Shown: one piece after another, positions 1 to 8,587 of the stretch
Numbering within the stretch: position 1 is the first letter of the stretch
Layout: every line of letters starts with the position of its first letter
Assembly: GCF_018882245.1 (NCBI RefSeq)
Contig: NZ_JACVOV010000002.1
Location: forward strand, 496,001-560,000
Source: Polynucleobacter sp. AP-Capit-er-40B-B4
GTDB lineage: Bacteria > Pseudomonadota > Gammaproteobacteria > Burkholderiales > Burkholderiaceae
Length of the DNA: 64,000 nucleotides
Direction of reading: 5' to 3'
Notes under the pieces: model-generated
Database searches by the model: none
Seen by the model: only the letters and a program-made list of their open reading frames with translations
What the model was told of the DNA's origin: nothing
Program-made: the position numbers and the translations under genes

Positions 1-1025
1 AACCCGAATTCACCTGCCTGAGCCAGGCACAAGCCCGTTCTAATGGAGATGCCCGGGCTTGAGCCAAAGACTCTAGACAATAAAGCGATAAGACCAAACT
101 TAAAGACAAGTGGCCCGATTAACAAAGCGAGAACAAGTACCCACTGCTCACGAATGACATTGAAATCGAGCAGCATGCCAATCGTAATAAAGAAGAGACC
201 CAGTAAGACATCGCGAAATGGTTTGACGTCTTCTTCCACCTGATGGCGATAAGGGGTTTCAGAAATCAACATACCTGCCAAAAATGCTCCGAGCGCTAGC
301 GATAAACCAAAATGCTCTGTTAACCCCGCCATGCCCAACACAATCAACAAGAGGTTCAACATGAATAACTCTTGTGAGCGCAACTTGGCAACTAACCTAA
401 ACCAATGGCTCATCAAACTTTGGCCAATAAAGAAAATCAATACCAAGGCAATCGTGATTTTGATCGATGCTGTAGTTAACGCAACAAATAAGTCGGAAGG
501 ATTTTTTCCGAGAGATGGCAATAAGATCAACAGGAAGACAACAGCTAAATCCTGGAATAACAAAATCCCCACAACGTTACGACCATGCTCAGTCTCTAAT
601 TCAGCGCGATCTGAAATCAATTTAGTCACAATTGCTGTAGATGACATTGCCAATGCGCCACCCAAAGCAATGGCGGCATGCCATGAGATGGGGTAAATCC
701 AGTTCATTAATAAGCTTGCGGGAATCGCTAACAGCATTGTCAGAATGACTTGACTACCGCCGAGGCCAAATACGATAGATCGCATTGCCCGCAGCTTGTG
801 GAGGTTAAATTCCAGACCAATGGAGAACATCAAGAAAACTACGCCAAATTCAGCCAAATACTTAACGGTGGCTGAGTCATTGGCCAAACCCAGAGCATGG
901 GGGCCAATCAGCACACCGATAGCCAAATAGCCCAAAATAGGGGGTAAGCCAAAATAGCGGAAAATAACCACTCCGGCCACACCCGAGGCCAGGAGAATGA
1001 GGGTTAATTGAAGGACTGACGGCAT
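1..1025 (-). CDS. Kef-type K+/H+ antiporter, CPA2 family (3' part outside window)
   Basis: Reading the minus strand from the ATG at 1025 gives an open frame that runs off the left edge. The protein begins MPSVLQLTLILLASG and shows many hydrophobic helices, among them the CPA2 signatures ILGYLAIGVLIGP, SIGLEFNL and GALAMSSTAIV, and later LALGAFLAGMLISE. This is the membrane exchanger domain of KefB/KefC-like monovalent cation:proton antiporters in the inner membrane. About 340 residues are visible; the C-terminal part, where a TrkA-N nucleotide-binding domain may follow, is outside. It is divergent from kdsD with only 11 bp between the two start codons, so the promoters must lie inside the neighbouring coding regions. 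Small plus-strand frames inside it are shadows. Confidence 0.88.
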   Translation of the reverse strand, partial: MPSVLQLTLILLASGVAGVVIFRYFGLPPILGYLAIGVLIGPHALGLANDSATVKYLAEFGVVFLMFSIGLEFNLHKLRAMRSIVFGLGGSQVILTMLLAIPASLLMNWIYPISWHAAIALGGALAMSSTAIVTKLISDRAELETEHGRNVVGILLFQDLAVVFLLILLPSLGKNPSDLFVALTTASIKITIALVLIFFIGQSLMSHWFRLVAKLRSQELFMLNLLLIVLGMAGLTEHFGLSLALGAFLAGMLISETPYRHQVEEDVKPFRDVLLGLFFITIGMLLDFNVIREQWVLVLALLIGPLVFKFGLIALLSRVFGSSPGISIRTGLCLAQAGEFG

Positions 1026-1036
1026 ATACTTACTCG

Positions 1037-2029
1037 ATGATAGCTAAGACTCGTGAACGAACCCTAAAGCTTGCGCGCGACACCCTCACTATTGAGGCTG
1101 CTGCACTGCAAACAATGCGTGATCGCCTAGAAGGTGTCAATGCTGACGCCCTTGTGCTGGCGGTTGAACTTTTGCATGGCTGCAAAGGCCGAATCGTGGT
1201 TTCCGGAATCGGCAAATCGGGCCATATTGCTCGCAAAATTGCTGCCACCTTTGCATCTACTGGCTCCCCCGCCTTTTTTGTGCACCCTGCCGAAGCCAGT
1301 CATGGTGACCTAGGTATGGTCACTAGAGATGATGTTTTTGTTGCGCTCTCTAATTCTGGTGAAACAGATGAGCTTCTCACTATCGTGCCTATTGTGAAAC
1401 GTACTGGCGCCAAACTGATTGCGCTCACTGGTGCACCAAATTCTTCTCTTGCCAAATTGGCAGATGCCCATCTGGATACCAGCGTAGAAAAAGAAGCTTG
1501 TCCATTAAATCTCGCACCCACTACCAGCACTACTGCAGCAATAGCAATGGGTGATGCATTGGCTGTTGCATTACTTGACGCTAGAGGATTTAAAGCTGAA
1601 GACTTTATTCGCTCTCATCCTGGTGGCAGATTAGGTCGCAAACAACTCATGCACGTCAGCGAAGTAATGCGCAGCTTTGCAGACACTCCAAAGATTTCTA
1701 TCGATGCATCACTACAAGATGCCTTGATAGAAATGACATCAAAACGCATGGGTATGGTGGTAATTCTAGATGCCAACAAAAAAGTGTTTGGCATATTGAC
1801 CGATGGTGACTTACGTCGCCTCCTAGAAAAAACTACTAATCTAGATAGCATCAAACTCGAGAGCGCAACTACTGCTGATCCTCGCACTATCCCAGCGGAA
1901 CTACTTGCTGAAGAAGCAATTGAGATGATGGAGAAACATCGCATCAATCATCTAGTGGTGACTGATGACAAAGGCCATTTATTAGGCGCCTTAAACCTGC
2001 ATGATTTATTTGCAGCAAAAGTAATTTAA
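1037..2029 (+). CDS. kdsD: D-arabinose-5-phosphate isomerase KdsD
   Basis: Interconverts ribulose 5-phosphate and arabinose 5-phosphate, the first step of Kdo synthesis for LPS. The 330 residues carry an N-terminal SIS sugar-isomerase domain (about 40-180, with GIGKSGHIARKIA and an SNSGETDE motif) and two C-terminal CBS domains (about 205-330, with GILTDGDLRR and HHLVV-like strands). Length and order match the KdsD/KpsF/GutQ family. It opens the kdsD-kdsC-lptC-lptA-lptB run, which supports the Kdo role over the GutQ paralogue. The ATG at 1037 is used; no strong ribosome site is visible before it. Confidence 0.95.
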   Translation: MIAKTRERTLKLARDTLTIEAAALQTMRDRLEGVNADALVLAVELLHGCKGRIVVSGIGKSGHIARKIAATFASTGSPAFFVHPAEASHGDLGMVTRDDVFVALSNSGETDELLTIVPIVKRTGAKLIALTGAPNSSLAKLADAHLDTSVEKEACPLNLAPTTSTTAAIAMGDALAVALLDARGFKAEDFIRSHPGGRLGRKQLMHVSEVMRSFADTPKISIDASLQDALIEMTSKRMGMVVILDANKKVFGILTDGDLRRLLEKTTNLDSIKLESATTADPRTIPAELLAEEAIEMMEKHRINHLVVTDDKGHLLGALNLHDLFAAKVI

Positions 2030-2056
2030 TTTCATTAGCAATCGAGTCTCTCCTTT

Positions 2057-2629
2057 ATGCCTAGCGCCTTTAATGCCCATAACACTAACCCTCTAACTCA
2101 ATACCCACAAGCCTGGGAGCGCGCGGGTCAAGTGAAGCTCCTGGTTTTGGATGTTGATGGCGTACTCACCAATGGGCAAGTGTGGATTGGCGCTGATGGC
2201 AAAGAGTCTTTAAAAGCTTTTGATATTCAAGATGGATTAGGCATCAAATTATTGGAACAATGTGGCATTCCTACCGCCATCATTACCGGCAGAAATTCCA
2301 AAATGGTTTTAGCACGCTGTGAAGAGCTTGGTATCAAACATGTTCACATGGGTGTTGAAAATAAAGCTATCGTATTGGCAGAGGTCATAAAATCTTTAGG
2401 ACTCACATCAGCAGATTGTGCTGTTATGGGTGACGACTGGCCAGATATGCAAATGATGAAACAGGCTGGTTTAAGAATTTGTCCAGCACAAGGTCATGAG
2501 GCTGTTAAAGAATTTGCTCACTTAGTTACTACCCGTAACGGGGGCAATAGCGCCGTTCGCGAAGTGTGCGATCTTATTCTCAAAGCGCAGAATCGCTACG
2601 AAGAATTGCTAGCAAAGGCCCGTAGCTAA
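2057..2629 (+). CDS. kdsC: 3-deoxy-D-manno-octulosonate 8-phosphate phosphatase KdsC
   Basis: A HAD-superfamily phosphatase that removes phosphate from Kdo-8-phosphate in the cytoplasm. The nucleophile motif is LDVDGVLTNG near residues 31-40, motif II is the ITGRNS stretch, and motif III is MGDDWPDM. At 190 residues it is slightly longer than the minimal family because of about 25 N-terminal residues. It lies 27 bp after kdsD and 3 bp before lptC, so it should be co-transcribed with the LPS export genes. Confidence 0.95.
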   Translation: MPSAFNAHNTNPLTQYPQAWERAGQVKLLVLDVDGVLTNGQVWIGADGKESLKAFDIQDGLGIKLLEQCGIPTAIITGRNSKMVLARCEELGIKHVHMGVENKAIVLAEVIKSLGLTSADCAVMGDDWPDMQMMKQAGLRICPAQGHEAVKEFAHLVTTRNGGNSAVREVCDLILKAQNRYEELLAKARS

Positions 2630-2632
2630 GCA

Positions 2633-3274
2633 ATGCAACTCAATCCCCAACAAATTAAGCTTGGCATTGGTCGCACGCTGTTGCGTCTGATGCCGTTGAT
2701 TTTGATGGGCGCCCTTACCCTAGCCACTTTTTGGTTGGTACAAAAAAATACTCCTCCGGAAAAATCTCCTCTGGAGCGAGTACGACTCCATGAGCCCGAC
2801 TACACCATTAAAGATGGCGCACTATCTGCACTAAATGAGTTAGGAAGCACTAAATACCGAATTCTGGGAGTCAAAGTGACTCACTATGATGACGACGCAT
2901 CTATCGACATTCTTACGCCCCGTATGCGTTTGTTTCAAGCTGATAAGGCACCGGTAACAGTTAAGTCTGATACCGGACACCTTGATGGTGATCTCACCAT
3001 TTTGGATTTATACGATAACGCCTCTATTTTTCGGCCAGCGCAAGAAGCTACTGCTACACAAGCTGCAACCTTAAGGATGCTAGCCAGCTCAAGCTATTTC
3101 AAAGTATTGATTAATGACGACATTATTGAGACCAATCGACCCGTTACTCTAGAACAAGGTATGTCGAACATGCACTCTACCGATGGCGGAGTCTTTAACA
3201 ATGTTGAACAAAGTATGGTCCTCAGCGGTCAAGTCAAGGGACGCATTGAACGCGCACCACGGAGAAATCCATAA
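2633..3274 (+). CDS. lptC: LPS export ABC transporter periplasmic protein LptC
   Basis: A bitopic inner-membrane protein that passes LPS from LptBFG to LptA. The 213-residue product has one N-terminal transmembrane segment (about 17-37, LMPLILMGALTLATFWL) followed by a beta-rich periplasmic part starting near the PDYTIKDG stretch, as in the LptC/YrbK family. It sits directly between kdsC and lptA. The last base of its stop codon region overlaps the lptA start at 3274. Confidence 0.9.
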   Translation: MQLNPQQIKLGIGRTLLRLMPLILMGALTLATFWLVQKNTPPEKSPLERVRLHEPDYTIKDGALSALNELGSTKYRILGVKVTHYDDDASIDILTPRMRLFQADKAPVTVKSDTGHLDGDLTILDLYDNASIFRPAQEATATQAATLRMLASSSYFKVLINDDIIETNRPVTLEQGMSNMHSTDGGVFNNVEQSMVLSGQVKGRIERAPRRNP

Positions 3275-3843
3275 TGCTCATCATTCATTGCTGGCAGACT
3301 CGTATCCTTTTTGCTTGCTTTGCATTAGGGCTATCTATGGTGAATCCAGTGTATGCAGAAAAAGCAGATCAAGATAAGCCTGTGATCCTGGAGGCAGAGA
3401 AAGTTTCTGTTAACGACGTTAAGCAAATTTATGATCTCAATGGTCAAGTCCTTCTCATCAAAGGTAGCATCATTGTTACTGGCGAAGATGGACACATTAC
3501 AGTTGACCCTCAAGGCTATGAATTTGTCGACGTCATAGGCAACCCCAATAAAGTGGCAAGCTTCAGACAACGTCGCGAAGGACCTGCAGATGAATTTATG
3601 CAAGGCCGTGGCGCCCAAGTTACCTATGATGCGAAAACAGAGTTTTTAACCCTCACTGGCGACGCTAGTTTGAAACGCTTACTCAATATGCAAATAATCG
3701 ATCAATTAAAAGGCTGGAAAATTGAGTACGATGATGTAAAGCAGTACTATCGAGTCATACCTCCTCAAGATGCAAAGCCAGAAGACCTACCATTAGCGAG
3801 AGCCATTCTTTCACCAAGACGAAAAGCAACATTAGAGAAATGA
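3274..3843 (+). CDS. lptA: LPS transport periplasmic protein LptA
   Basis: The periplasmic bridge protein of the Lpt machine. The 189-residue product has a hydrophobic leader ending near VYAEK (about residue 29) and then an OstA-type beta-jellyroll, with [20 protein letters not shown] and the [18 protein letters not shown] stretch typical of the family. It overlaps lptC at its start and lptB at its end (ATGA at 3840). Gene order and motifs agree, so the assignment is firm. Confidence 0.92.
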   Translation: MLIIHCWQTRILFACFALGLSMVNPVYAEKADQDKPVILEAEKVSVNDVKQIYDLNGQVLLIKGSIIVTGEDGHITVDPQGYEFVDVIGNPNKVASFRQRREGPADEFMQGRGAQVTYDAKTEFLTLTGDASLKRLLNMQIIDQLKGWKIEYDDVKQYYRVIPPQDAKPEDLPLARAILSPRRKATLEK

Positions 3844-4607
3844 CAGCGGATTTAACTCAAGCCAGTAATGCGCCCACACTCAGCGCCCATAACCTACAAA
3901 AACGTTATGGCTCAAGGACTGTGGTTCGAGATGTATCCGTTCAAGTGCGATGTGGAGAGGTAGTGGGTTTGTTAGGCCCCAATGGCGCGGGTAAAACAAC
4001 TTCCTTTTACATGATTGTTGGCCTTGTTCCCCTTGATGGCGGAAATATTGTTTTAGATGGCGCCGATATTACGCACTTACCAATTCATGAGAGAGCCCGA
4101 ATGGGTCTTTCTTATTTGCCGCAAGAGGCCTCTGTATTCAGAAAACTCAACGTAGCTGAAAATATCCAAGCTGTACTTGAGCTTCAAGTTCAAGGTGGCA
4201 AACCCCTCAGCAAAGCTGAGATTGCTAATCGCTTGGATGAGCTTTTAGGTGAACTCCAGATTAGCCATCTGCGCAACAATCAAGCTCTCTCGCTGTCTGG
4301 CGGCGAGCGTAGACGCGTTGAGATTGCAAGGGCCCTTGCTTCCCAGCCTAAATTTATTCTGCTAGATGAGCCATTTGCAGGCGTTGACCCTATTGCTGTT
4401 GGGGAAATTCAGAGGATCGTGCGCTTCTTACGAGACCGTCAAATTGGGGTTCTTATCACCGACCATAATGTCCGAGAAACCCTGGGTATCTGTGACCATG
4501 CTTACATCATCAGCGAAGGTAGTGTGTTGGCCGAAGGAAAACCAGATCAGATTATTCAAAACGATGCCGTCAGAAAAGTCTATCTGGGCGAAAACTTCCG
4601 GATGTAA
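3840..4607 (+). CDS. lptB: LPS export ABC transporter ATP-binding protein LptB
   Basis: The ATPase that powers LPS extraction by LptFG. The 255 residues carry Walker [10 protein letters not shown] (about 49-57), the Q-loop region YLPQEAS, the signature LSGGERRR and Walker [11 protein letters not shown] followed by the switch histidine in ITDHNV. The start overlaps lptA by 4 bp. In relatives rpoN follows; here the next gene is hpf after a 194-bp gap. LptF and LptG are not in this window. Confidence 0.96.
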   Translation: MTADLTQASNAPTLSAHNLQKRYGSRTVVRDVSVQVRCGEVVGLLGPNGAGKTTSFYMIVGLVPLDGGNIVLDGADITHLPIHERARMGLSYLPQEASVFRKLNVAENIQAVLELQVQGGKPLSKAEIANRLDELLGELQISHLRNNQALSLSGGERRRVEIARALASQPKFILLDEPFAGVDPIAVGEIQRIVRFLRDRQIGVLITDHNVRETLGICDHAYIISEGSVLAEGKPDQIIQNDAVRKVYLGENFRM

Positions 4608-4790
4608 GCCCAGCAAGGCTTCTCACCCTTTTAGCAATAAAAATCGCTCCACCCTCTTGGTTTTCAGCAAATTCGCTGATACGCTGGAGGCTCATGGTTT
4701 ATTTTTCCAAAAAAAACAGCTCAAAAAATTTCAGGGGCCTGCTGCGCACCCCAGGCATCACCATGCGCACGCATCAATAGTATCTATACA

Positions 4791-4795
4791 AGGAG
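4791..4795 (+). promoter_or_regulatory. Ribosome binding site fixing the hpf start
   Basis: An AGGAG lies six bases before the ATG at 4802. An upstream in-frame TTG at 4796 overlaps the site's normal spacing and is therefore not the start. Confidence 0.7.
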
Positions 4796-4801
4796 TTGCT
4801 A

Positions 4802-5125
4802 ATGAATTTAAAAATTAATAGCCGTCATGTAGAAGTTACACCCGCAATGCGCTCACACCTTGAGGCGGGGCTAGCCAAAATTCGTAAGCACTTTGATCAT
4901 GTGATTGATGCGTCTGCCTTCCTAATAGTAGACAAGGCTAAAGAAAAGGATCTTCGCCAAAGCGCCGAGATTACCATTCACCTTAAGGGGAAGGACTTGT
5001 TCGCTGAAGCACATAACGCCGACCTCTATCATGCGATGGATGCAGTGGTAGATAAACTGGAGCGTCAAGTTGTCAAACACAAAGAAAAGATCCAAGATCA
5101 TCACCACGAAAAGCATTTTGAGTGA
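4802..5125 (+). CDS. hpf: Ribosome hibernation-promoting factor, short HPF/RaiA family
   Basis: Binds 30S subunits and promotes inactive 70S/100S ribosomes in slow growth. The 107-residue product starts MNLKINSRHVEVTPAMRSHLE and has the S30AE/sigma-54-modulation fold pattern, including HADLYHAMDAVVDKLERQ-like helix two. It lacks the C-terminal domain of long HPF. The gene was historically named after its place beside rpoN, which is not present here. It is followed 33 bp later by ptsN. Confidence 0.92.
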   Translation: MNLKINSRHVEVTPAMRSHLEAGLAKIRKHFDHVIDASAFLIVDKAKEKDLRQSAEITIHLKGKDLFAEAHNADLYHAMDAVVDKLERQVVKHKEKIQDHHHEKHFE

Positions 5126-5158
5126 TCTCTTGCGTCAGGACACCTATAATCAATTCAC

Positions 5159-5620
5159 ATGAATGCCCTGACCCATCTTTTTACTCCCGACTGCATTGCA
5201 TTGGATATACCCGCTAAAAGTAGGGCCGATGCATTTGCAGCCGCTGGAGAGCTGTTTGCCAAACAAACTGGGATCGACAAAAATTCTGTAGTCGAATTCC
5301 TTAATGCACGTGAAGATTTAGGCTCTACTGCCCTTGGTGCTGGGGTAGCTATTCCCCATGGCAGAGTTAAAGGCTTAAAACAGCCAAGCGCTGCCTTTAT
5401 GCGACTCCAAGGCCCAATTGAATTTGCGGCCCCCGACGGCGAACCGGTTTCAATCCTGATTTTCTTATTGGTGCCTGAAAAAGCCACTCAACAGCATTTA
5501 GAAATCTTGTCTTCAATTGCTCAACTACTTTCAGATGCGGATGCGCGTCAGACCTTATTATCTTCTGCAGATTCTTCAAAAGTTTGTGAACTCTTACAGC
5601 GCTGGGGTACAGCAAAATGA
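5159..5620 (+). CDS. ptsN: PTS IIA-like nitrogen-regulatory protein PtsN (EIIA-Ntr)
   Basis: The phosphoacceptor of the nitrogen-related PTS, which in other proteobacteria regulates potassium transport and metabolism rather than sugar uptake. The 153-residue product has the EIIA type-2 fold, with the phosphorylatable histidine in [11 protein letters not shown] (about residue 66) after [10 protein letters not shown]. It is followed by hprK with a 4-bp overlap. The partners HPr and EI are encoded at 36989-39015 in this same window. Confidence 0.94.
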   Translation: MNALTHLFTPDCIALDIPAKSRADAFAAAGELFAKQTGIDKNSVVEFLNAREDLGSTALGAGVAIPHGRVKGLKQPSAAFMRLQGPIEFAAPDGEPVSILIFLLVPEKATQQHLEILSSIAQLLSDADARQTLLSSADSSKVCELLQRWGTAK

Positions 5621-6603
5621 CTCAGCCCTTGCTCCTAGATGGAGTAACTGCTCAGCAGATTTTTGATGACAATGTTTCAGACTTAAAACTCTCCTGGATT
5701 GGTGGTCTTGAGGGTGCTGATCGCACTTTTCCCCCTGAGGCTGTAAAAGCAGCTGCCGCTAGCTCAGACTTAGTAGGCCACTTAAACCTGATTCACCCTA
5801 GTCGTATTCAAATCTTTGGTGAGCAAGAAGTTGACTATCACGCCGCCCTAGAGCCGAAACAAAAGCAAGAACAAATTGCGAGTTTAATTTCTAAAACTCC
5901 GCCTTGCGTCATCGTAGCCGACGGCAAGAGCGCAGACCCTGATTTACAACTTTTCTGCCAGCGTTCTTCGACCCCTTTATTCACTACTGCAATCTCTGCT
6001 GCGGAAGTAATTGATCATTTACGAACCTACTTAACCAAGATTGGGGCGCCTCAAATCACGATGCATGGTGTCTTTATGGACATCTTGGGTCTGGGCGTCC
6101 TCCTCACTGGTGAATCTGGTCTTGGCAAGAGTGAATTGGGTCTTGAGTTGATCTCACGTGGGCACGGTCTGGTTGCAGATGATGCAGTTGATTTTGCACG
6201 GCTTGGGCCCGATTACATCGAGGGTCGCTGCCCTGTCATCTTGCGCAACTTACTTGAAGTTCGTGGACTGGGTTTATTGGATATTCGGACGATCTTTGGC
6301 GAAACAGCTGTTCGTCGTAAATTAAAACTTCGCCTAATTGTTCAGCTTGTCCGCAGAAATGATGGTGAATTTGAGCGCCTACCGCTTGAAGCCCAACACA
6401 TCGATGTATTGGGCATTCCAATCCGTACAGTGAAAATTCAGGTTGCCGCAGGTCGCAACTTAGCCGTTCTAGTTGAGGCAGCAGTCCGAAATACAATTTT
6501 GCAATTGCGCGGCATTGACACGCTCAAGGAATTCATTGAGCGTCAACGTGTTCAGATGAATGCAGAGGCAGACGCCATTAAGTCGCAGGGTCGCTTACTT
6601 TAA
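5617..6603 (+). CDS. hprK: HPr kinase/phosphorylase HprK
   Basis: Phosphorylates and dephosphorylates HPr on its regulatory serine. The 328 residues carry Walker A GESGLGKS (165-172), an essential His just before (H150 in MHGVFMD) and the C-terminal signature near [12 protein letters not shown]. It overlaps ptsN by 4 bp and precedes rapZ by 3 bp. The HPr in this window has the matching serine-site sequence (NAKSIMGV), so the target is present. In proteobacteria the enzyme is linked to regulation rather than to carbon catabolite repression as in Firmicutes. Confidence 0.95.
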   Translation: MTQPLLLDGVTAQQIFDDNVSDLKLSWIGGLEGADRTFPPEAVKAAAASSDLVGHLNLIHPSRIQIFGEQEVDYHAALEPKQKQEQIASLISKTPPCVIVADGKSADPDLQLFCQRSSTPLFTTAISAAEVIDHLRTYLTKIGAPQITMHGVFMDILGLGVLLTGESGLGKSELGLELISRGHGLVADDAVDFARLGPDYIEGRCPVILRNLLEVRGLGLLDIRTIFGETAVRRKLKLRLIVQLVRRNDGEFERLPLEAQHIDVLGIPIRTVKIQVAAGRNLAVLVEAAVRNTILQLRGIDTLKEFIERQRVQMNAEADAIKSQGRLL

Positions 6604-6606
6604 GTT

Positions 6607-7497
6607 ATGCAAATTAATCTGATTACCGGAATCTCAGGCTCAGGTAAATCAGTAGCCCTGAGGGCTTTTGAAGATGCAGGCTATGACTGCGTCGACAACC
6701 TTCCTGTTTCTCTTTTAGAAAATCTCATCTCCACTCTAGAAAAAGAGCGGTGTGAACAAGTTGCGGTTGCCATAGATGCCCGTCGCGGACAAGCCATTGC
6801 TGACCTGCCATCTATCCTTGAGAACTTACGCAAAAATCATCAGGTCCGGGTTGTGTTCTTAAATGCCGATACCAATACTTTGGTACAACGTTTTTCGGAA
6901 ACACGGCGTCGCCACCCCCTATCAACTAATGCAAAGCAGTCCCAATCAGCAACGCTGATTGAGGCCATTGATAAAGAACGTAACCTACTAGAGCCCTTAC
7001 GCGCCCAAGCGCACAGTATTGATACCAGCAACATTCCTGCTCATGCGCTGCGCTCTTGGATTCAGGATCTCCTCAAAGACAAGCCCGTTGGCTTGACTGT
7101 GGTGTTTGAATCTTTTGGCTTTAAAAAAGGCGTCCCAAGTGAGGCAGACCTCGTTTTTGATGTGCGCTGCCTACCCAACCCTCACTACGACAAGGCCCTA
7201 AGACCACTTACCGGGAATGACAAACCCGTTAAAGAGTTCTTAGAAACAATTCCGGAGGTAGTGAACATGGAAGCGGATATTACGCAATTCATTCACCGCT
7301 GGCTGCCACATTACATTGCCGATGGCCGCAGCTATCTAACAGTGGCTATTGGCTGTACTGGTGGCCAACATCGCTCGGTTTATTTAGTCAATCGTCTAAG
7401 CGAATACTTTCGCGGCCAAAAAGACTATAGCAACTTACAGCTTAATTTTTTAGATCGTCACCGCGAACTAGACTCAATCCCTGTAGCAAAACCTTAA
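6607..7497 (+). CDS. rapZ: RNase adapter protein RapZ
   Basis: A P-loop protein of the RapZ/YvcJ family; in E. coli it guides RNase E to the GlmZ small RNA. The 296-residue product has Walker A GISGSGKS (8-15), the CVDNLPVSLL stretch, and the conserved C-terminal GCTGGQHRSV motif. It forms the end of the lptC-to-rapZ run. Its last 56 bp overlap the 3' end of mutY on the other strand. Whether a GlmZ-like RNA exists in this organism is unknown from this window. Confidence 0.93.
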   Translation: MQINLITGISGSGKSVALRAFEDAGYDCVDNLPVSLLENLISTLEKERCEQVAVAIDARRGQAIADLPSILENLRKNHQVRVVFLNADTNTLVQRFSETRRRHPLSTNAKQSQSATLIEAIDKERNLLEPLRAQAHSIDTSNIPAHALRSWIQDLLKDKPVGLTVVFESFGFKKGVPSEADLVFDVRCLPNPHYDKALRPLTGNDKPVKEFLETIPEVVNMEADITQFIHRWLPHYIADGRSYLTVAIGCTGGQHRSVYLVNRLSEYFRGQKDYSNLQLNFLDRHRELDSIPVAKP

Positions 7498-8587
7498 CCG
7501 GTTGCGGTAGGCCGTAGCGGCCTAACTGATTTAAGGCCACCCACTTTAGATCTGGATTTACAAGCGGCAATTCCTTTGGACAACTTGCTTGCCAAATATG
7601 CATCCATAAACGTCTATGGGTAAAGACGTGCTTAATTTCATTTACCTTTTGTAAAGACCTACAAGTCTTTACAAGGGTCAAAGTCTTTTCTTGAGGCAAA
7701 GCGGCTTGAAATAATTCCTGCGCGCTTAAATCAGCATCGTTAGCACCCGGCACCCTAGGCTTCCAGAGTGATTCAGGCAAAGACCAGAGGCCACCCCAAA
7801 TCGCTTTGCTGGGGCGCTTATGCAGCAGAACTGTATTACCTGAACGGATCAGCAACATATTGCAGTCGAATTCAGGAGATTTCGTTTTCTTAGTTTTTTG
7901 CGGAAGCAGAAGTACTTGATCACTCAAATTAGCCTGGCAGTCTTTTACAAATGGGCACTTTTTTTCAGAGCCCAAACAAACTGGCTTGCGTGATGTGCAC
8001 CAGGTTGCACCAAAATCCATCAAGGCTTGCGTATATACCGGCATATCAACAGATTTTTTTGGCAGCAAATCTATTGCTAGATTCCAAAGTTGGTCATTCA
8101 CGGCCTTATCTTGAATGCTGCCCTCAACCGCAAATAAACGTGCCAAGATGCGCTTAACATTAGCATCCAAAATGGGTGCACGCTCATGAAATGCAAAGGC
8201 AGCAACAGCACCCGCAGTAGACCGACCTATACCTTTTAATTGCTCTAGCAAAGCAGGATCACTTGGAAACTTCCCGGCAAATTCTGTCACTACTTGCTTT
8301 GCACATGTATGCAGATTTCTAGCGCGAGAGTAGTAGCCCAAGCCCGCCCACTCTGCTAAGACTTCATCAATATCCGCAGTGGCTAATTTTTTAACCGTTG
8401 GAAAGCGCTTCATAAACCGCGGGTAGCGCTCAAGCACTGTAGCAACTTGTGTTTGTTGCAGCATGATTTCAGATACCCAGACCGCGTACGGATCTCGATT
8501 GCCTTGCCAAGGCAAGCCAGAGCGCCCGCTGACCCCATGCCAAGCAATTAACTTTTGCGCAAAGGTATCAATTAGCGTTTTTGACAT
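7442..8587 (-). CDS. mutY: Adenine DNA glycosylase MutY
   Basis: Removes adenine mispaired with 8-oxoguanine. With the ATG at 8587 the product is 381 residues: HhH-GPD glycosylase domain (EIMLQQTQVATV, then LKGIGRSTAGAVAAFAF and LDANVKRILAR with the catalytic Asp), a Cys cluster and a C-terminal NUDIX-like domain (from about residue 240, HKRPSKAIWGGLWSLPES). The iron-sulfur ligands are spaced C-X6-C-X6-C-X5-C rather than the usual C-X6-C-X2-C-X5-C. An upstream in-frame start at 8656 would lie deep in mutM, so 8587 is preferred; it overlaps mutM by 16 bp. The 3' end overlaps rapZ. Confidence 0.93.
   Translation of the reverse strand: MSKTLIDTFAQKLIAWHGVSGRSGLPWQGNRDPYAVWVSEIMLQQTQVATVLERYPRFMKRFPTVKKLATADIDEVLAEWAGLGYYSRARNLHTCAKQVVTEFAGKFPSDPALLEQLKGIGRSTAGAVAAFAFHERAPILDANVKRILARLFAVEGSIQDKAVNDQLWNLAIDLLPKKSVDMPVYTQALMDFGATWCTSRKPVCLGSEKKCPFVKDCQANLSDQVLLLPQKTKKTKSPEFDCNMLLIRSGNTVLLHKRPSKAIWGGLWSLPESLWKPRVPGANDADLSAQELFQAALPQEKTLTLVKTCRSLQKVNEIKHVFTHRRLWMHIWQASCPKELPLVNPDLKWVALNQLGRYGLPQPVKVLLQGLSLVRGDDLKN

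Noticed and set aside
43..696. Two plus-strand open frames near the left edge
   Set aside because: They lie antisense to a clearly conserved Kef-type antiporter read on the minus strand and have no recognisable product.
4366..4818. Plus-strand frame crossing from lptB into the gap, considered as an rpoN remnant
   Set aside because: Its first part is lptB in another frame and the rest (HPFSNKNRSTLLV...) shows no sigma-54 motif such as the RpoN box.
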